Source: Guptibacillus hwajinpoensis (lineage in GTDB: Bacteria > Bacillota > Bacilli > Bacillales > Guptibacillaceae). From it: 64,000 nt of DNA. Below, piece by piece: positions 43,619-51,931 of this stretch. The notes beneath the pieces are model-generated. The model was not told the origin of the DNA. It did no database searches and saw only the letters and a program-made list of their open reading frames with translations. The position numbers were made by a program, and so were the translations under genes. The stretch lies in assembly GCF_029277305.1 (NCBI RefSeq), contig NZ_CP119526.1; one strand, 5' to 3'. Each line of letters starts with the position of its first letter. Position 1 is the stretch's first letter.

Positions 43619-43640
43619 AATGGTTTCTCCCTCTCCTTAT

Positions 43641-45419
43641 TTAGATCTCACACGCATACGTTGATATCGTTCCTCTGAGCCTCTGGGCTTCTTTATAAGT
43701 GCAGCGGTTATGAACAACCTGTAATCCAGCATCCGCTGCTATTTGTGCTGCTTTCTCTGAAACGACACCTTCCTGAAGCCAGAACAAGCGCGGTTTAACT
43801 TCTGCTGCTTCTTTCGCTACTTCAATGGCTGCTTCAGGGCTTCTAAATACTTGAACAACATCAATTTGATTTGGAATACTTCGTAGATCTGGGTATGCTT
43901 TTTCTCCGAGAATCGTATGAGCCTTTGGATTGACCGGAATGATTTTGTAACCGAGTCTCTGCATTTTCCTTGCTAGACGATGACTTGGACGGGCTTCATT
44001 GCCACTGAGACCTACAACGGCAAGTGTTTTTTGTCTTTGACTTTCTTTCCCATCGATACTTTCTTTCACGTAAGGACTTTGCAACGCCCACCTAATCTCG
44101 CCTTCATCATTTATGACAATTCGACTGTCGTTCTCCAATCCTGTTGCTTTTCGAAGCGCCTGATCCAGATCAAAGATCAAATCATCCGAACCTTCCACTC
44201 CAACAGATAGACGAATAAGTTCCTCTTTGACGCCGGCTCGTTCCAACTGCTCCTTCTTAAGCTGTTGATGAGTTGTACTTGCGGGATGAATAATTAAGCT
44301 TTTCGCATCTCCTACGTTCGCAAGGTGAGACCAGAGCGATACATTATCTATGAGCTCTCTACCTGCGGATTTTCCACCTTTAATTCCAAAGTTCACAACT
44401 GCACCAAATCCATTTGAAAGAATCTCCAGGGCATCTTGGTGAGATGGGTGAGAAGGCAATCCAGGGTAGCTTACCCACTCGACAGCAGGATGGTTCTGCA
44501 AGTATTCTGCTAGTTTCAATGCATTTTGATTGTGTTTTTCTGCTCGAAGGTGAAGTGTTTCAAGTCCCTGTAGAAGTAGAAAAGCATTAAACGGACTAAG
44601 ACATGATCCGAAATCACGTAGCAATTGAACACGAAGCTTTGTGCTGAAAGCTAGCGTTGCAAAGTCGATCGCATAGCGAATGCCGTTGTAACTTTCATCC
44701 GGTTCAATGAATGCTGGATATTTGGATGAGTTCCAATTAAAGCGCCCACCGTCAATCACGACGCCACCAATTGATGTGCCGTGTCCTCCAATCCACTTTG
44801 TAGCAGAGTGAACAACAATATCAGCTCCTAGCGTTAGTGGCTTACATGCATATGGCGTTGCAAATGTATTGTCAACGATTAGCGGCACTCCTGCTTCATG
44901 GGCAATATCTGAAACTTTTTCCACATGAAGAACGGATAAGCTTGGATTACCAATAATCTCTGCAAATACAGCTTTTGTTTTGTCTGTAATAGCATCTCTG
45001 AAATTTTCAGGATCTGTAGGATCAACAAACGTAACGTTTATTCCATATCTCGGAAGCGTAACGGCAAATAAGTTATAAGTACCGCCGTATAAATTCGAAG
45101 CTGCCACGATTTCGTCGCCTGCGCTTGCTATGTTCATAATTGAAAGGGCAATGGCTGCTTGCCCTGATGACGTCGCGACAGCTGCAACACCTTCTTCGAG
45201 AAGAGCCATCCGCTTTTCAAAAACATCTACAGTTGGATTTCCTATTCTTGAATAAATGTTTCCAGGTTCATCGAGTGAAAATAGCCTTTCTGCATGCTCA
45301 CTATCGTGAAATACATAAGAACTCGTTTGATAGATCGGTACTGCTCTAGAGCCTGTTGTTGGATCTGGTGACTGTCCACCATGTAGGGAAAGCGTGTCGA
45401 ATTGATATGATTGTGTCAT
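43641..45419 (-). CDS. metY: O-acetylhomoserine sulfhydrylase fused to a CoA-binding domain
   Basis: This 592-residue two-domain protein has an N-terminal PLP-dependent Cys/Met-metabolism domain (1-430). The PLP lysine is in VVHSATKWIGGHG and the closing segment is SLIIHPASTTHQQL. An approximately 30-residue linker is followed by a CoA_binding_2-type Rossmann domain (about 462-585) with VVGLSGNEARPSHRLA and VPVNPKAHTILG-like features and NRCTYKEAQRL. The first domain closely resembles the stand-alone MetY encoded just upstream, so it is a paralogue with an added domain. The added domain may sense CoA species; this is inference. Confidence 0.88.
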   Translation of the reverse strand: MTQSYQFDTLSLHGGQSPDPTTGSRAVPIYQTSSYVFHDSEHAERLFSLDEPGNIYSRIGNPTVDVFEKRMALLEEGVAAVATSSGQAAIALSIMNIASAGDEIVAASNLYGGTYNLFAVTLPRYGINVTFVDPTDPENFRDAITDKTKAVFAEIIGNPSLSVLHVEKVSDIAHEAGVPLIVDNTFATPYACKPLTLGADIVVHSATKWIGGHGTSIGGVVIDGGRFNWNSSKYPAFIEPDESYNGIRYAIDFATLAFSTKLRVQLLRDFGSCLSPFNAFLLLQGLETLHLRAEKHNQNALKLAEYLQNHPAVEWVSYPGLPSHPSHQDALEILSNGFGAVVNFGIKGGKSAGRELIDNVSLWSHLANVGDAKSLIIHPASTTHQQLKKEQLERAGVKEELIRLSVGVEGSDDLIFDLDQALRKATGLENDSRIVINDEGEIRWALQSPYVKESIDGKESQRQKTLAVVGLSGNEARPSHRLARKMQRLGYKIIPVNPKAHTILGEKAYPDLRSIPNQIDVVQVFRSPEAAIEVAKEAAEVKPRLFWLQEGVVSEKAAQIAADAGLQVVHNRCTYKEAQRLRGTISTYACEI

Positions 45420-45449
45420 CGGTATTCCTCCAATTTTTAGTCAAAAATA

Positions 45450-45485
45450 ATTCAAAAATGCCCTCTTCAATAAGAAGAGGGCATC
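45450..45485 (-). terminator. SAM riboswitch terminator before the metY fusion gene
   Basis: ATGCCCTCTT / AAGAGGGCAT form a 10-bp stem with a TATTG-type loop, followed by TTTTTGAATT on the minus strand. Confidence 0.9.
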
Positions 45486-45493
45486 AGCCTCCC

Positions 45494-45600
45494 CTTATCT
45501 CTCAGAATAGTAGCTATTCTGCTGGAGTTAGCACCTTATTAAGCATTGCTTAATGGTTGCCGGGCTTCATCGGGCCAGTCCCTCTGCCTCTCTGGATAAG
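45494..45600 (-). promoter_or_regulatory. SAM-I riboswitch between the two metY genes
   Basis: Minus strand P1 CTTATC / GATAAG, then AGAGAGGCAGAGGGACTGGC, GAAGCCCGGCAACC, a P3 hairpin and AAGGTGCTAACTCC. Only 32 bp separate it from the stop codon of the upstream metY and no promoter is visible there, so it acts as an internal attenuator. Confidence 0.95.
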
Positions 45601-45632
45601 AGTGAATTATTTAGTTTGTTTTTCGTTCCTAC

Positions 45633-46931
45633 TTACGCGTTCGCTTCAATTTTGGCCTTTGCAATTGCCTGATCAAGATCTTCAATAAGATCATCGATGT
45701 GTTCAATTCCAACAGAAAGTCGAATTAAATCATCTCGTACGCCTGAAGCTTTTAATTCATCTGCGCTTAGCTGCTGATGCGTCGTGCTTGCTGGGTGGAT
45801 AATTAAACTTTTGGCATCTCCAACATTCGCTACATGCGACCAGAGATCAACTGCATTAATAATTTTGGCTCCTGTTTCTCGACCGCCTTTAATACCGAAA
45901 ACAACGACAGCGCCAGCTCCCTTAGGAAGATATTTCCTCACAAGATGATTGGACGCGTGATCTTCTTCTTCAGGATAGCTCACCCATTCAACTGCATCAT
46001 GATTCTTAAGATGTGAAACAATTTTGCGAGTGTTAGCCACATGTTCCTTCATACGAACGTGAAGTGTTTCAACACCAAGTGCAATTTGAAATGCATTAAA
46101 AGGACTCAATGAAGCGCCTGTATCCCTCAACAGTTGTACGCGGGCCTTAACAATGTATGCTGCTTCGGGAAGTGCTTCGGCAAATACAATACCATGATAG
46201 GAATGATCAGGCTCTATGAACCCTGGAAACTTGGAAGAGTTCCAGTCAAATTTACCGCCGTCTACAATTAGTCCGCCCATTGTAGAACCATTTCCACCAA
46301 GCCATTTCGTTGCGGAGTGAACGACAATGTCTGCTCCATGTTCAATTGGTCTACACAAGTAAGGAGTAGCAAATGTATTGTCTATAATTAACGGAATTCC
46401 TGCTTCATGAGCAATTTCTGCTACCTTCTCAATATCTAGTACGTGAAGCCCCGGATTTCCAATTGTCTCTGCGAAAATCGCTTTTGTATTCGGTGTAATC
46501 GCACTTCTAAACGATTCCGGATTTTCCGGATCTACAAAGTTGGTTTTTATACCGTATTTAGGAAGCGTCGATGCAAAAAGGTTATATGTTCCACCATAAA
46601 GTGTTGAGGCAGATACAATTTCATCACCACTATTCGCGATGTTAAGAATCGAAGCCGTAATGGCAGCCATGCCACTCGCAAATCCAAGCGCTCCAATTCC
46701 ACCTTCAAGCTGAGCAATTCGTTCTTCAAGTGTACCGACAGTTGGGTTACCAATACGAGAATAAATGAACCCTTCTTCTTTTAACGCAAACAAGTCTGCG
46801 GCATGATCCGTATTATTAAATCGGTAAGCATTAGATTGATAAATCGGCAATGCTCTTGCTCCTGTTGCAGGATCTGCCTGTAGTCCTCCATGAATACCAA
46901 TCGTTTCTAAATTGTAACGTTTCTCTGCCAT
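45633..46931 (-). CDS. metY: O-acetylhomoserine sulfhydrylase (stand-alone)
   Basis: This 432-residue PLP enzyme converts O-acetylhomoserine and sulfide into homocysteine and acetate. The PLP lysine is in VVHSATKWLGGNGS, and the C-terminus has SLIIHPASTTHQQL and RLSVGIEHIDDL. It follows metX by 15 bp and precedes an internal SAM riboswitch. No terminator other than that of the riboswitch follows it. Confidence 0.93.
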   Translation of the reverse strand: MAEKRYNLETIGIHGGLQADPATGARALPIYQSNAYRFNNTDHAADLFALKEEGFIYSRIGNPTVGTLEERIAQLEGGIGALGFASGMAAITASILNIANSGDEIVSASTLYGGTYNLFASTLPKYGIKTNFVDPENPESFRSAITPNTKAIFAETIGNPGLHVLDIEKVAEIAHEAGIPLIIDNTFATPYLCRPIEHGADIVVHSATKWLGGNGSTMGGLIVDGGKFDWNSSKFPGFIEPDHSYHGIVFAEALPEAAYIVKARVQLLRDTGASLSPFNAFQIALGVETLHVRMKEHVANTRKIVSHLKNHDAVEWVSYPEEEDHASNHLVRKYLPKGAGAVVVFGIKGGRETGAKIINAVDLWSHVANVGDAKSLIIHPASTTHQQLSADELKASGVRDDLIRLSVGIEHIDDLIEDLDQAIAKAKIEANA

Positions 46932-46946
46932 TCTCCATTCACTCCT

Positions 46947-48023
46947 TTAAATTTTTAATGTTTCCTTCAGCTGTTCTTTAATCAATGGACCCCATTTATC
47001 AAATTCGACGAGAAATCCATCATGACCAAATTTGGTATCAACAATATAGAATTTCGCTAAGCTTTCGAGTGTGAACATGCTATCTAAGTCACGTGGAGGA
47101 TAAATTAAATCTCCTTTGAAGCTTATGGCAAGTACATTGGATTGAATTTGTTTAGCTGCACTAGCTATGTCACCTCGGCCCCTACCAATGTCGTGCATAT
47201 CCATAGCTTTAAGTAAGTATAAGTAACTATTTGCATCGAAGCGGTGAGTAAGCTTATTTCCTTGATAATGAAGGTAGGATTCCACATCATACGAGGCTTC
47301 CGTATGACTCTCATCTGAACGTCTATTCCCATTTCGACCAAATTTCTTTTGAAACATGTCATCGGTGCGATAAGAAATCATGCCAACCATTCTTGCTGTC
47401 GCAAGTCCTGCAGTAGGTGGATGATCGGGGTTGTAATACCCATCTTTCCATGCTGGATCTTTCGTAATTGCAAACCTAGAAATAGAATTATAAGCAATAC
47501 CATATGCGCTTAGAGACGGCGTCACAGCTAACGGAACGAGATGGTCCATCCAATCTGGATAAAGAATACCCCATTCCAATACTTGCATTCCTCCAAGTGA
47601 ACCACCGATGACCGCATGGAGATGATGAATGCCTAACTCCTGTAATGCTTTGTTCTGAGAATGAACGATATCTCGTACGGTGACGAATGGAAAATCCGAC
47701 TGATACGCATGACCTGTTTCAGGGTTAATGGACAGTGGACCGGTTGATCCATTACATCCGCCAAGAACGTTAAACGTAATAACTTGAAACTCAGAAGTAT
47801 CAACGTACTTACCGTGACCAATTAATCCTTTCCACCACCCTGGTTCCGATTCCCCTACTGTATACTGATTCCCTGTTAAGGCATGACACACTAGGATGAC
47901 TGGTGCTTCAGTTGGCCCAACTCGCTCATAAGCAAGTTCTACACTTGGAAGCTCCTCACCAGACTCGAGCACAAAAGGCCCAATAGATACGTTACGGTCC
48001 TCGTATCTCTTCTCTCTCTCCAA
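46947..48023 (-). CDS. metX: Homoserine O-acetyltransferase
   Basis: This 358-residue alpha/beta-hydrolase-fold enzyme transfers acetyl from acetyl-CoA to homoserine. The nucleophile elbow is VIGGSLGGMQVLEW (Ser), the oxyanion region is CHALTGNQY, and the Asp and His lie in KGDLIYPPRDL and FGHDGFLVE. The TTG at 48023 has AAAGGAGTGA at the right distance; an ATG at 48047 lies upstream of that site and is disfavoured. First gene of the met operon, behind a SAM riboswitch and repeat R6. Confidence 0.93.
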   Translation of the reverse strand: MEREKRYEDRNVSIGPFVLESGEELPSVELAYERVGPTEAPVILVCHALTGNQYTVGESEPGWWKGLIGHGKYVDTSEFQVITFNVLGGCNGSTGPLSINPETGHAYQSDFPFVTVRDIVHSQNKALQELGIHHLHAVIGGSLGGMQVLEWGILYPDWMDHLVPLAVTPSLSAYGIAYNSISRFAITKDPAWKDGYYNPDHPPTAGLATARMVGMISYRTDDMFQKKFGRNGNRRSDESHTEASYDVESYLHYQGNKLTHRFDANSYLYLLKAMDMHDIGRGRGDIASAAKQIQSNVLAISFKGDLIYPPRDLDSMFTLESLAKFYIVDTKFGHDGFLVEFDKWGPLIKEQLKETLKI

Positions 48024-48084
48024 ACCCTTATCACTCCTTTCAAACAATTAACATGCTTCGCAAAACTCAATTAATCATGGTATA

Positions 48085-48240
48085 AGTCTGTTTTCTATTA
48101 GGTTGTTGCTTTGAAAAGAATTTTTTTGTGAATACCACACTTAGCTAATTGGAGCGGAAAGATGCTCGCCCCGCGGAAAGCGAGCATCCTGGAGCGGAAA
48201 TTCACCCACTCTTATAGCAACAATGTCATAGAAAAGATCC
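48085..48240 (-). repeat. R6: short repeat-family copy in the metX leader
   Basis: AAGTCTGTTTTCTATTAGGT to CATAGAAAAGATCC, about 156 bp. The core is reduced to GATGCTCG-CCCCGCGGAAAG-CGAGCATC, a compact hairpin. Its right end touches the T-rich end of the SAM riboswitch terminator, exactly as R4 does at metNIQ. Confidence 0.82.
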
Positions 48241-48275
48241 AAAAATAAAAAGCCTCTCTGAAAGACAGAGAGGCT
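48241..48275 (-). terminator. SAM riboswitch terminator of the metX operon
   Basis: Minus strand AAGCCTCTCTG / CAGAGAGGCTT with a five-base loop, followed by TTTTATTTTT. Confidence 0.93.
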
Positions 48276-48295
48276 TGATTTAATCATCAGCTCCG

Positions 48296-48402
48296 CTTAT
48301 CTTCCAGGATTTCTCCTGCAGGAATTGGCACCTTTTCAAACCACGAATGGTTTGACGGTTGCCGGGCTTCATAGGGCCAGTCCCTCCGCCTCTCTAGATA
48401 AG
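48296..48402 (-). promoter_or_regulatory. SAM-I riboswitch (S-box) of the metX operon
   Basis: Minus strand P1 CTTATCT / AGATAAG, then AGAGAGGCGGAGGGACTGGC, GAAGCCCGGCAACC, a P3 hairpin and AAAGGTGCCAATTCC. Very similar to the metNIQ switch. Confidence 0.96.
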
Positions 48403-48445
48403 AAAGAATATTTCGTTTTCATTTAATTTTCATTTAATTGTGTTC

Positions 48446-48474
48446 ATTTTAGCAAGGTACCGTATCAGTGTCAA
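48446..48474 (-). promoter_or_regulatory. SigA-type promoter of the metX operon
   Basis: Minus strand TTGACA, 17 bp, TAAAAT, about 40 bp upstream of the S-box. Confidence 0.85.
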
Positions 48475-48580
48475 ACAATTTCTGAAATTTAATATAGAAT
48501 CATTGTACGGTAGTAATATTTTGATTAGAACTAGAATTTTGTTAAAGTGATGGTAATATAAACCGGTGAGGTGAGAAACG

Positions 48581-49000
48581 TTGGATGCACCATATTTTGA
48601 ATTAGAAGAAATGAGAAGCGGTGAGATCATTCGTCTATCAGACTTTGCAGGCAAGCCAGTTATGATTACATTCTGGGCTTCCTGGTGTCCAGATTGCATG
48701 AGAGATTTACCAATGAAGGAGCAATTCTATCAGCATGCCGATCTAAATAAACTTGGTTTTATTACAATTAACGTGACCGGGAGAGAGCGATCTCAAGAAG
48801 CGGGAAAAGAATTTACCACTAAACATCAACTCCCCTTCCCTGTCTTAAAAGATAACGGTCGTACCACTTACGACATGTATAACTGCACAGGCGTACCTAC
48901 AACGGTCTTACTTGATAAAGAGCATCGTATTTTCAAAGTATTTGATGATCAATCGTCCTTTGTAGATGTTGTAGGAGCACTTCCACAAATTATGCTCTAG
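48581..49000 (+). CDS. TlpA/ResA-like thioredoxin-fold protein
   Basis: This 139-residue protein has the redox motif WCPDC in FWASWCPDCMRDLP (about 30-43) and the cis-proline in GVPTTVLLD. It has no signal peptide or membrane anchor, so unlike ResA it appears cytosolic. TTG start at 48581 with GAGGTGAG upstream. Divergent from metX; ends at a shared terminator. Could reduce disulfides or peroxides; target unknown. Confidence 0.82.
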   Translation: MDAPYFELEEMRSGEIIRLSDFAGKPVMITFWASWCPDCMRDLPMKEQFYQHADLNKLGFITINVTGRERSQEAGKEFTTKHQLPFPVLKDNGRTTYDMYNCTGVPTTVLLDKEHRIFKVFDDQSSFVDVVGALPQIML

Positions 49001-49005
49001 AATCA

Positions 49006-49037
49006 TAAAAAGCCAGAGGGAATCCCCTCTGGCTTTT
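49006..49037. terminator. Bidirectional terminator between the thioredoxin-like gene and rsgI
   Basis: AAAAGCCAGAGGG / CCCTCTGGCTTTT with loop AATC, flanked by A- and T-runs. Confidence 0.92.
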
Positions 49038-49070
49038 CTATTAAATAATATAAGATAATAGCGTTAAACT

Positions 49071-50429
49071 TTAGTCGTCTTGTTCTTCATCATCTTCATC
49101 TTCATCTTCATCTTCATCTTCATCTTCGTCTTCGTCTTCGTCATCATTGTCTTTCTGTTTCTTTGCTTCCTTAGCCTTTTTGCGATTTTCTTTCTCTTGC
49201 TGCTTCTTTTTCTTTTCCTGCTGTTTATCTATTTTAACGTTTTCCTTGTTTTCTTTATTTTCTTTTTTTTTGTCTTTCTTGTCAGCTTTTTCATCTGCTT
49301 TATTTTGTTTCTTTTGACTATTCTCGATCTGCTTATCAATCTTTTTGTCTGCTTTATTTACTCGATTTTCAGTTTTTTTTTCGGTATTTACGACTTCATT
49401 TGAACTGTTATCGTCAAGGTTTTTTTCTGCTGATTTAACAGACTCCTTGTTTATTTCTGGGGTTTCATCTTTCACTTTTGGGTCCGACTCTTCTGAACGA
49501 TCCTTCTTCACGTTATCTTCAGTTTTACGTTCAGCTGGTTCTTGTAAAATCAATTCGTTATCGCCAGTTTCATCATCCGAAGCTGCCTTTTTGTCATTCA
49601 GTTGAACAACTGAATCTTCTATTTCTGATGAGCTTTTAATTGGATCAGCTGCATCTGTTTCATGAGCTGTCATGTTTTGGGATTCTAGCGCTTCAATTTT
49701 CTTTACTGATAAATCGCGCACGTCACTTAAGGTAAGAGAAACGCCTCGATCTAAAGCACTTAAATATGTTACATATTTACCAGGTGAAACACCCTTCTCC
49801 AAAGCTTCTTGACGGGTACTATGATCTGAATTTAGAACCGTTGTGATGGCTATAGACTGGCTTTTTAACGCTTCACTTTGTTCAATGTTACGAATTGCTT
49901 TTTCTAGGGCAGCTTTGATGTGTTCAGAGCGTTCTTTTTTCTCTACATCTGAGGCGACAATTAACAGCTGTCCCCCGTCCGAAAGGTACCCATCTTTATC
50001 TAAACGTGATACAAGGAGACCACCAAATTCACTAAGTGGCATATTCTTCGTTTCCTTGCTTAAATTCAACCCTTCACCGTCTGAATTCCAGGCTTGATAA
50101 TGAACAACCTCAAGATCAGAATTCACTCCAACCTCAATACTAGGATTAATATCAAAGCTGATATAGGCTGCAACTGCATCGTTCTGAGTTACAGGAATAA
50201 CGCCTGTAACAAGAACAACTAATAGCAAAAGCGCCGTCATTCCGGCCAGGGTGGGCATAGAAGGGGTAAAATATCCCTTTTTCTGTTTCAGTGGTTTTGG
50301 TGTAAGTTTAATTTCAGAGCCTATTGTTAACGTATGATTTCGCTTAAGATTAATTGTTGTAAATTCACCATCAGGCGTTAAAACAACAGCTTTTCTCCCA
50401 CGAATATCCATAATGACCCCTTGTTTCAT
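49071..50429 (-). CDS. rsgI: Anti-sigma-I factor RsgI with long charged C-terminus
   Basis: This 452-residue anti-sigma factor has the N-terminal RsgI domain (about 1-50, binding SigI), one transmembrane helix (LAGMTALLLLVVLVTGVIPV, about 61-80) and an extracytoplasmic domain starting AVAAYISFDINPSIEVGVN. The C-terminal 190 residues are low complexity: a Lys/Glu/Asn-rich stretch, then alternating Asp-Glu encoded by a tandem hexanucleotide at about 49085-49140. It lies 21 bp after sigI, as in the known sigI-rsgI pair, and would hold SigI at the membrane until stress. Confidence 0.92.
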   Translation of the reverse strand: MKQGVIMDIRGRKAVVLTPDGEFTTINLKRNHTLTIGSEIKLTPKPLKQKKGYFTPSMPTLAGMTALLLLVVLVTGVIPVTQNDAVAAYISFDINPSIEVGVNSDLEVVHYQAWNSDGEGLNLSKETKNMPLSEFGGLLVSRLDKDGYLSDGGQLLIVASDVEKKERSEHIKAALEKAIRNIEQSEALKSQSIAITTVLNSDHSTRQEALEKGVSPGKYVTYLSALDRGVSLTLSDVRDLSVKKIEALESQNMTAHETDAADPIKSSSEIEDSVVQLNDKKAASDDETGDNELILQEPAERKTEDNVKKDRSEESDPKVKDETPEINKESVKSAEKNLDDNSSNEVVNTEKKTENRVNKADKKIDKQIENSQKKQNKADEKADKKDKKKENKENKENVKIDKQQEKKKKQQEKENRKKAKEAKKQKDNDDEDEDEDEDEDEDEDEDDEEQDD

Positions 50430-50450
50430 CCCCTGGCCCCCTTAATTCAA

Positions 50451-51206
50451 CTACTGTATATACGATTTCAGAGCATTAAAACCACCGAGATGGATTAACG
50501 CAACTGCTATTATATACTTTCGATTACGTTCGATTGTTTTGCGACTGCATGTAACGAGTGCTAACAAATCTTTTATTGGGAGCTGTTTCTTTTCCAACAA
50601 ATAGCTTGATAATACGTGATCGTCTGCGATTAACTTTGCAATCATCTTAGCGTTCTCTCTAGCATCAATATGTTTCGGACAATTTTTGCTAAGCACTTTA
50701 AACGTAATACTGAATTTCTTCAACAATTGTTCATATTCTTCAATCTCAAACATACGCATCTCGCTTTGCTTGTCCATTTCATAGACATCAAGCGCTGCTT
50801 TTTGTTCTGCATAACTATCTTCAAGACGACCTTCTTCATCAAGTTCTTCAGGTTCAAGATAGATGTATTTGTTTTGTCTTGCTTCCTTACGAATGTAGTC
50901 AATCACTCTTCTTCTAATAACCATATCTGCAAAGGTCAGAAAACGGCTACCCTGCCCTCTTCTATATTGATCCATGGCTTCATTAAAAGCAGACAGGCCG
51001 ATACTAAATTCGTCCATCGTATGGTTAATATAACGATTGCAAACTTTGGATGTGATTTTCTTTATAAACGGCTGGTAGTCTTCTAGTAACTGGTTTCTTA
51101 ATAGTTGATTTCCATTTTGGATACTGTCGATTTTATCTTCTAATGTAATGCTATCTTTTTTATTCGCGAAATTTCCCATTTTCGTGCTGATTGAAATGGT
51201 TGTCAT
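50451..51206 (-). CDS. sigI: RNA polymerase sigma factor SigI
   Basis: This 251-residue sigma factor of the SigI family (heat stress and cell-wall functions in B. subtilis) has region 2-like sequence with AFNEAMDQYRRGQGSRFLTFA and RRVIDYIRKEARQNK. A C-terminal SigI-specific domain has LPIKDLLALVTCSRKTIERN as a helix-turn-helix. GAGGTG precedes the ATG at 51206. Paired with rsgI. Confidence 0.94.
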   Translation of the reverse strand: MTTISISTKMGNFANKKDSITLEDKIDSIQNGNQLLRNQLLEDYQPFIKKITSKVCNRYINHTMDEFSIGLSAFNEAMDQYRRGQGSRFLTFADMVIRRRVIDYIRKEARQNKYIYLEPEELDEEGRLEDSYAEQKAALDVYEMDKQSEMRMFEIEEYEQLLKKFSITFKVLSKNCPKHIDARENAKMIAKLIADDHVLSSYLLEKKQLPIKDLLALVTCSRKTIERNRKYIIAVALIHLGGFNALKSYIQ

Positions 51207-51547
51207 GTTTTACACCTCTCATTTTGCAATCAATTTCTAATCGATTGCTTATACGGGTTGGATTCTTAGATGTTATTTAGCTGGATTAGTAAATCAAAGC
51301 TATGAAAATGAAATGTGCCACCGTTCGAGACGAATGGTGACTCTATATTCAGTTATACCATTCAATCAGCATTAACGAAAATACAATTATATGACAATGT
51401 TACTGTTTCTTTACTGGCTGTTATATTAATTTATCATTGTTAATATAACGAAATTTTCAGGATATTAACGATCTACAAAATCCCTCTATACCGGCATTCA
51501 TCAGATTTGAAAAATAACAAACAAATGGTCAACTATAATCAGATGAA
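51207..51547. other. Intergenic region upstream of sigI with a small hairpin
   Basis: No gene is visible. CACCGTTCG-AGA-CGAATGGTG at 51319-51339 is a 9-bp inverted repeat with one G-T pair and no U-run, so it is not a terminator; it could be an operator or an mRNA stem. I could not assign a SigI-type promoter with confidence. Confidence 0.45.
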
Positions 51548-51856
51548 TTATTCATTACTTAAAAAAGTATCTACCTTAATAACCGATTCAAAAGCAAAAA
51601 GGATGTCACCTGGACTACCTTCTCGATAAATCGTCAGTGCAGGTACACTTTGTATTTTAAGATCTTCAGCTAACGATGGGAAGTAATTTAAATTACAAAC
51701 GTAAACCTTCTCTTGCAGATCTTTTGACTCAATCACAACTTGAAGCATTCTCTGGGCAATTTTACACGTTCGACAAAATGGGGTATAAAAAAAGAAAATA
51801 CAATAAGGTTGGTTCATCAACTCTCGTAACTCATTCTGTTCAGTAATTTCTTTCAT
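51548..51856 (-). CDS. yusE: Thioredoxin-like protein (YusE)
   Basis: This 102-residue thioredoxin-fold protein has FYTPFCRTCKIAQRML (about 23-38) with a CxxC active site and the cis-Pro in SVPALTIYREG. Short, cytosolic, likely a disulfide reductase of unknown client. TAGGAGA precedes the ATG. Confidence 0.85.
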   Translation of the reverse strand: MKEITEQNELRELMNQPYCIFFFYTPFCRTCKIAQRMLQVVIESKDLQEKVYVCNLNYFPSLAEDLKIQSVPALTIYREGSPGDILFAFESVIKVDTFLSNE

Positions 51857-51875
51857 TCCTATCTCCTAACTAGAT

Positions 51876-51912
51876 AAAACCTCAGAAAAGCTGAATTCAG
51901 CTTTTCTGAGGT
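51876..51912 (-). terminator. Terminator of the Toprim gene
   Basis: ACCTCAGAAAAGCTG / CAGCTTTTCTGAGGT is a perfect 15-bp stem with loop AATT and then TTTTAT on the minus strand. Confidence 0.88.
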
Positions 51913-51931
51913 AATATGTTCATTCCATCCA

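Noticed and set aside
49080..49403. Plus-strand ORF encoding a Phe/Ile-rich hydrophobic protein
   Set aside because: It is the complement of the RsgI acidic/lysine-rich coding tract, so the hydrophobicity is an artefact of low-complexity codons.
51207..51260. SigI-dependent promoter (AACCC -35) before sigI
   Set aside because: An AACCC is present, but no suitable -10 element lies at the right distance.
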